This document shows positions 60,111-64,000 of a DNA stretch of 64,000 nt, piece by piece. The stretch lies in contig NZ_JAUYTP010000045.1 in NCBI RefSeq assembly GCF_030695125.1, positions 62,001 to 126,000 of the forward strand. The letters run 5' to 3'. The notes under the pieces were generated by a model. The model made no database searches. It was not told where the DNA came from and worked only from the letters and a program-made list of their open reading frames with translations. A program made the translations under genes and the position numbers. Origin of the DNA: Allobosea sp. Its GTDB lineage: Bacteria; Pseudomonadota; Alphaproteobacteria; Rhizobiales; Beijerinckiaceae. Position 1 is the stretch's first letter; each line of letters starts with the position of its first letter.

Positions 60111-60764
60111 TCACGGGCTCGCGTCCTTGCCGGCATTCAGCCCAAGCCCCTGCAGATAGATCAGCATGCCGGCCTCGAGCAGCTCGGCCGCCGACATCGG
60201 CAGCGGCCGGCGCCCGCCATCGGCCCGGCCGAACAGCGCGGCGACGCCATGCGACATCGACCAGACATGCAGCGCCATCATCAACGCCGGCGGGCGCTTG
60301 CCCACCGGCAGCAGCGCGATCAGCGCCTCGGAGGCGGAGCGCAGGTTCTGGAAGGCGCGGTCGGCCGCCATCCGCAGTTCGGGGCTGGCATCGAGCGAGA
60401 CGCCCGCCTCGAACATCGCCGAGTAGTAGGCCGGCTCGTCATGCGCGAAGGCGAGATAGGCGCGGCCGAGCCGGTGGAAGGCGGCTTCGGGATCGGGCCG
60501 GCCCTGGTCCCAGGCCCGCGCCAGCGCCGCCTCGAACACGACGAAGCCGCGCGCCGCGACATCGGCCAACAGGTCGTCGCGGTCGCGGAAATGCCGGTAG
60601 GGCGCAGCCGGGCTCACGCCGGCGACGCGCGCGGCCTCGGCGAAGGTGAAGCCGTTAGGCCCCTTCTCGCCAATCAGCCCGAGCGCGGCGCGCACCAGCT
60701 CTTCCTTGAGGTTGCCGTGATGGTAGCCGCGCGGCGCGTCCGGCTTGTCGCGTTTCCAGCTCAT
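60111..60764 (-). CDS. TetR-family transcriptional regulator (WHG-domain type)
   Basis: Repressor of 217 residues. The N-terminal TetR helix-turn-helix is at about 15-60 (HHGNLKEELVRAALGLIGEKG...VSPAAPYRHFRDRDDLLADV), and the C-terminal ligand domain contains a WSMSHGVAALF motif typical of TetR_C_33 (WHG) members. The target is unknown; it lies upstream of ybgC on the opposite side of a small gap. Confidence 0.88.
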   Translation of the reverse strand: MSWKRDKPDAPRGYHHGNLKEELVRAALGLIGEKGPNGFTFAEAARVAGVSPAAPYRHFRDRDDLLADVAARGFVVFEAALARAWDQGRPDPEAAFHRLGRAYLAFAHDEPAYYSAMFEAGVSLDASPELRMAADRAFQNLRSASEALIALLPVGKRPPALMMALHVWSMSHGVAALFGRADGGRRPLPMSAAELLEAGMLIYLQGLGLNAGKDASP

Positions 60765-60806
60765 GTGACGAGCGCTAACATGGCCCCGCCCGGCCGTCGA
60801 TCACAG

Positions 60807-61211
60807 TCAGTCGGCGATCCCCAGCCGCTGCCGCAGGCCATCGGGAATCCGTCGCGCCCGGCCGCCGCCGACGCAGGCGACCTTGACCTGCGCCGTGACC
60901 AGGACCTCCTCGCCGCGCAGCACGCGCTGCTCGACATCCATCGTCGCGCCCCGCGCCGCGACCGACACCGTCTCGATCGTCAGAAGATCGTCCATCACCG
61001 CGGGCCTGAGGAAATCGATCGTCATGCGGCGGACCGCAAAGCCCAGCGCGGTTTCGCCGTCGAACAGTTCCCGCTGCGCGATGCCCAGCGACCGGATCAG
61101 CTCCGTGCGCCCGCGCTCCATGAAGCGCAGATAGGAGGCGTGGTAGACGACGCCGGAGAAATCCGTGTCCTCGTAATAGACGCGGACGGAGAGGCTGTGT
61201 GAGGCGGTCAT
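60807..61211 (-). CDS. ybgC: Tol-Pal-associated acyl-CoA thioesterase YbgC
   Basis: Hot-dog fold thioesterase of 134 residues with the signature YYEDTDFSGVVYHASYLRFMERGRTEL (Asp in EDTDFSGVVYHASY is catalytic in homologues). YbgC is normally the first gene of ybgC-tolQRAB-pal; here about 3.1 kb of other genes separate it from tolQ, although order and strand are kept. The ATG at 61211 is used; an upstream start would add 33 residues. Confidence 0.9.
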   Translation of the reverse strand: MTASHSLSVRVYYEDTDFSGVVYHASYLRFMERGRTELIRSLGIAQRELFDGETALGFAVRRMTIDFLRPAVMDDLLTIETVSVAARGATMDVEQRVLRGEEVLVTAQVKVACVGGGRARRIPDGLRQRLGIAD

Positions 61212-61366
61212 GGCTTCGGACAGGGAAAAGCGGCGGGAGCGCAGAGCTTTAAACCGCGCGCAAGCGGCGGCATAGTGGCCTGGGACCGACCGCCGCGCCG
61301 GGGAACACACCCGCGCGGGGAATGTTGATCCAGGGAGACCGCAACCACAAGAAAAGGGAATTCCGC

Positions 61367-61873
61367 ATGTCGCTCTCGACCAAGCAACTCGAACGCGTTC
61401 TCGACAAGGACGAATGGGACCTCGTCGCCCGCACCCGCAGCCGCGCGATCGGAGACGTGCCCGACACGGACCTTCGCGATCTCGCGAAGAATTTGCGGGA
61501 TCGCCGCGACAAGGCCCGCGATGTCGCCCGTCGCCAGCGCCGCGAGTTCCGCGGCAAGGTCGCGCCGCAGGGCGCCGCCGCTTCCTCGGACAACACGGGC
61601 ACCAAGGCCAAGGCGGACGCCCTCACGGTTGCGCTCAAGCGCGTCGGCGCCGAGCAGACCCGCCGGGCCGAGAAGCTGCGTCAGCCGAGCCAGCGCTCGC
61701 TGGCCCGCAAGGCACTGGCGATGAAGATGCGCAAGGAAGCGCTGCAACGCCCGCTCAGCCGCACCGGCGACGAGGGCATGCAGCCGATCGTCAATCGCAA
61801 ATCGGCGAAGTCCGGCGCGCTCGACCATGCCGGACAGCGCTCGGCCATGCACCGGTCCAAATTCGCGCGCTGA
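61367..61873 (+). CDS. Basic helical protein, unrecognised
   Basis: Protein of 168 residues, strongly basic (many Arg/Lys, e.g. KNLRDRRDKARDVARRQRRE), with predicted long helices and no membrane segment. The ATG has AAAAGGGA upstream. The pattern suggests a nucleic-acid-binding or coiled-coil protein, but no family was recognised. It is convergent with the following exported-protein gene and shares its terminator. Confidence 0.7.
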   Translation: MSLSTKQLERVLDKDEWDLVARTRSRAIGDVPDTDLRDLAKNLRDRRDKARDVARRQRREFRGKVAPQGAAASSDNTGTKAKADALTVALKRVGAEQTRRAEKLRQPSQRSLARKALAMKMRKEALQRPLSRTGDEGMQPIVNRKSAKSGALDHAGQRSAMHRSKFAR

Positions 61874-61893
61874 TCGCGCGGGATCCGAACCCC

Positions 61894-61925
61894 AAGCCCT
61901 GCAAGCTCTACCGCTTGCAGGGCTT
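61894..61925. terminator. Shared terminator hairpin
   Basis: A perfect 13-base-pair stem (AAGCCCTGCAAGC / GCTTGCAGGGCTT) with a 6-base loop, flanked by a TTCTTC run on the plus strand. It serves the basic-protein gene and overlaps the last codons of the convergent exported-protein gene, whose stop lies in the loop. Confidence 0.82.
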
Positions 61926-62456
61926 CTTCATGAAGGATCCGCACTCATAGGGCTGCGACAGCAGATCGCGCACCGCATAATCCTGGCCATCGACGCGGTT
62001 GACGATGTCGTCGATCTTCCAGGCCCCGCCCTCTTCGACCATGCGGAAGCGCACGCTGACAGGCTGCCGGAAGCTGCGGAACGAGGCGGTGACGAGCGCC
62101 TTTCCTCCGGCGGGAGCCGCGGTGACCGTGACCTTGAGGCTCTTCACCTCGCCGTCCTGACCGCTCAAGAAAGGATCGGCCCCGAGATGGCCCATCTCGC
62201 CGGCTTCCTCCTGGTAGAGCTCGTCGCGCGCGAACAGGCCCGCGAGTTCGCGGCTCATCAGCCGGTCGCGATGCGGCTTCTGCCAGGGCGCCGCGACGGG
62301 CTTGCCGCCGGAGCCGGCGGCCTGGCGGGTGGTGATGGCATAGGCCTCGCGCACCGGCGTCTCGGGACCGGCGGGGGCGGCAAGGGCTGCACCGCAGGCG
62401 GCGATCGCGAGCGCTGGCACCAGCGCCGCGAGACCACGTCTCGTCAGCGGAGTCAC
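61908..62456 (-). CDS. Exported protein with DUF3828-like fold
   Basis: Protein of 182 residues. An N-terminal signal (RRGLAALVPALAIAACGAALA) ends near residue 28; IAAC could be a lipobox. The mature part carries GGKALVTASFRSF..VSVRFRMVEEGGAWKIDDIVNRVDG, resembling DUF3828-type periplasmic proteins. It ends CGSFMKKPCKR. The start is GTG at 62456, overlapping the hicB stop (GTGA), so it may be co-expressed with hicAB. Function unknown. Confidence 0.65.
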   Translation of the reverse strand: MTPLTRRGLAALVPALAIAACGAALAAPAGPETPVREAYAITTRQAAGSGGKPVAAPWQKPHRDRLMSRELAGLFARDELYQEEAGEMGHLGADPFLSGQDGEVKSLKVTVTAAPAGGKALVTASFRSFRQPVSVRFRMVEEGGAWKIDDIVNRVDGQDYAVRDLLSQPYECGSFMKKPCKR

Positions 62457-62677
62457 TCGGCGGCCGTCAGGGTGCGGGTCGGTTGTGGAACGATGCGCCC
62501 CATCTCGTTGGCGGCCTCGATCCAGCACACGATTGCGTCCTGCACGTTGAGAAGCGCCTCCTCCGCGGTCTCGCCATCCGACATGCAGCCCGGCAGATCG
62601 GGCACCGTCGCGAAATACCCGCCGCCATCGGCGGGAGAGAGCGGCTCGATGACGACACGATAGGCGAGTGGGCTCAT
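62453..62677 (-). CDS. hicB: HicB-family antitoxin
   Basis: Protein of 74 residues with the HicB/UPF0150 partial RNase H fold: YRVVIEPLSPADGGGYFATVPDLPGCMSDGETAEEALLNV. It lacks the longer C-terminal DNA-binding domain of many HicB proteins. It overlaps hicA by 4 bases and the exported-protein gene by 4 bases. Neutralises HicA by binding. Confidence 0.9.
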   Translation of the reverse strand: MSPLAYRVVIEPLSPADGGGYFATVPDLPGCMSDGETAEEALLNVQDAIVCWIEAANEMGRIVPQPTRTLTAAE

Positions 62678-62934
62678 GTCTGCCTCCTGACGCCCAACAT
62701 TATCACGAGCCTCACGAAGCTGACGAGCAGGCGGATGTATTTCGGCTTGATCGGCCGACGAGCCGGGATCGTCAGGATGTCGGCAATGGCATTATGGGCG
62801 ATCTTGTAATGCGACCCGCCACCGGAAGGTGGTTTGCAATCGATTCCATGCGCTCGGCACAACCGCTCGATGTCGCCGATCGTCCAGTCGCCGGCGGGGT
62901 TGCTCCGCATTCGATCGAGAAGATCGTCCGCCAA
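62674..62934 (-). CDS. hicA: HicA-family toxin (mRNA interferase)
   Basis: Protein of 86 residues with a double-stranded-RNA-binding-like fold and the active-site His in GGGSHYKI (His42), followed by LTIPARRPIKPKYIRLLV. HicA cleaves mRNA when HicB is lost. The gene starts 2 bases after the ruvB stop, so the toxin-antitoxin pair sits directly behind ruvB and may be partly transcribed from it. Confidence 0.9.
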   Translation of the reverse strand: MADDLLDRMRSNPAGDWTIGDIERLCRAHGIDCKPPSGGGSHYKIAHNAIADILTIPARRPIKPKYIRLLVSFVRLVIMLGVRRQT

Positions 62935-62935
62935 C

Positions 62936-63982
62936 TCACGCCTCCCCGTCCCCGAACAGCCCGAACTGCGCGGCCTCGCGACTAGGCTCGGGCATCCCCA
63001 GATGCCGAAAGGCGTGCGGCGTCAGGATGCGGCCGCGCGGCGTGCGCTGGATGAAGCCCTGCTGCAGCAGGAAAGGCTCGATGATCTCCTCGATTGCGTC
63101 GCGCGGCTCCGAGAGCGAAGCGGCGATCGTCTCGATCCCGACCGGCCCGCCACTGAAATTGATCGCCACCGTCGTGAGATAGCGCCGGTCCATCTGGTCG
63201 AGACCGATCGGGTCGACATCGAGCAGCTTCAGCGCCTTGTCGGCAACGCTGCGCGTCACGATCGCGTCGCCGTCGACGATGGCGAAGTCGCGCACCCGCC
63301 GCAGCAGCCGCCCGGCAATGCGCGGCGTGCCGCGCGAGCGCTTGGCGATCTCGTTGGCGCCGTCATCCGACATCGGCACGCCGAGCACCCGCGCACCGCG
63401 CGCGACGATGCCCTGCAGCTCCTCGACGGTGTAGAACTGCAAGCGGATCGGGATGCCGAAACGGTCCCGCAGCGGCGTCGTCAGCAGGCCGGCGCGGGTG
63501 GTGGCGCCCACCAGCGTAAATTTCGGCAGGTCGATCTTGACCGAGCGCGCCGCCGGCCCCTCGCCGATGATCAGATCGAGCTGGTAGTCCTCCATCGCCG
63601 GATAGAGGATTTCCTCCACCGCCGGGTTGAGCCGGTGGATCTCGTCGATGAAGAGCACATCGCGCTCTTCGAGATTGGTGAGCTGCGCCGCGAGATCGCC
63701 GGCCTTGGCGATGACCGGCCCGGAGGTCGAGCGGAAATTGACGCCGAGCTCGCGCGCCACGATCTGCGCCAGCGTCGTCTTGCCCAGGCCCGGCGGGCCG
63801 ACGAAGAGCACATGGTCGAGCGCATCGCCACGGCTCTTGGCCGCCTCGATGAAGACCTGGAGATTCGCACGCGCCGCCGCCTGGCCAGTGAAATCCGACA
63901 GCGACAGCGGCCGCAGCGAAGATTCGGCGTCGTCGTCACGCTTCTCGGCGGAGAGCAGGCCGGGGCGTTTGGGGTCGCTCAC
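62936..63982 (-). CDS. ruvB: Holliday junction branch migration ATPase RuvB
   Basis: AAA+ motor of 348 residues: Walker [10 protein letters not shown] (about 62-70), Walker [11 protein letters not shown] (about 109-118), and the C-terminal winged helix ([26 protein letters not shown]). With RuvA it migrates Holliday junctions for RuvC. The start is GTG at 63982, overlapping the ruvA stop (GTGA). Confidence 0.97.
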   Translation of the reverse strand: MSDPKRPGLLSAEKRDDDAESSLRPLSLSDFTGQAAARANLQVFIEAAKSRGDALDHVLFVGPPGLGKTTLAQIVARELGVNFRSTSGPVIAKAGDLAAQLTNLEERDVLFIDEIHRLNPAVEEILYPAMEDYQLDLIIGEGPAARSVKIDLPKFTLVGATTRAGLLTTPLRDRFGIPIRLQFYTVEELQGIVARGARVLGVPMSDDGANEIAKRSRGTPRIAGRLLRRVRDFAIVDGDAIVTRSVADKALKLLDVDPIGLDQMDRRYLTTVAINFSGGPVGIETIAASLSEPRDAIEEIIEPFLLQQGFIQRTPRGRILTPHAFRHLGMPEPSREAAQFGLFGDGEA

Positions 63983-64000
63983 TTCGCCAGCTCCCGCAGG
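63979..64000 (-). CDS. ruvA: C-terminal end of RuvA (partial)
   Basis: The last codons (LRELAK and TGA) of an open frame entering from the right window edge overlap the ruvB GTG. In the standard ruvC-ruvA-ruvB order this is ruvA. Only six residues are in the window, so the call rests on position. Confidence 0.55.

Overview
The window is high-GC DNA from an alphaproteobacterium, most likely of the order Hyphomicrobiales (Bosea- or Methylobacterium-like; this is inference). The reasons are the carotenoid and bacteriochlorophyll genes, the ruvB-ybgC-tolQRAB-pal-cpoB-tilS-ftsH gene order, a CtrA-type box, HWE-kinase and FtrA families, and many dispersed palindromic repeats. No rRNA, tRNA, CRISPR array or insertion sequence was found.

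Region 1 (1-13.9 kb) is one edge of a photosynthesis gene cluster. crtE and crtD-crtC diverge from a PpsR/CrtJ-type operator (TGTC-N10-GACA). A long minus-strand operon runs dxs-ispH-bchI-bchD-bchO-crtI-crtB and then a 59-residue membrane protein. Nearly all junctions overlap by a few bases, and two tandem PpsR-type sites precede dxs. Isoprenoid supply (Dxs, IspH), carotenoid synthesis (CrtE, B, I, C, D; spirilloxanthin-type branch) and magnesium chelatase (BchI, BchD plus BchO) therefore appear to be co-transcribed. A cytochrome c2 gene diverges from dxs. crtC has no usable start codon in frame and may be frameshifted.

Region 2 (13.9-35 kb) is general metabolism: a polyamine/iron-type ABC importer, a CPDase-like 2H phosphoesterase, a dihydroorotase-like amidohydrolase, ygfZ-tag-HD hydrolase, a TadG-like protein, malate synthase, pgpA, a CNNM/CorC-like protein and a NUDIX hydrolase. 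It also holds a complete glutathione-dependent formaldehyde module (frmR-frmA-frmB with a CsoR-type operator), an ECF42 sigma factor with its DGPF/YCII partner and a matching promoter, and a divergent idnO/idnD pair.

Region 3 (35-47 kb) has glmM, an outer-membrane beta-barrel protein with a CtrA-like box, gpmI, an L-2-haloacid dehalogenase, an exported intradiol dioxygenase-like protein, a GST, a PAS-HWE histidine kinase, formate-tetrahydrofolate ligase and a diguanylate cyclase. Fhs could use formate made by the frm pathway.

Region 4 (47-64 kb) is the conserved ruv-tol-pal-ftsH backbone on the minus strand (ruvA end, ruvB, ybgC, tolQRAB, pal, cpoB, tilS, ftsH). It is broken by small accessory blocks: hicAB plus an exported protein, a basic coiled-coil protein, TetR, a small lipoprotein, DUF2852, Rrf2 with a methyltransferase, and FtrA with a rhodanese. 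At least ten palindromic repeats of several families sit in intergenic gaps.
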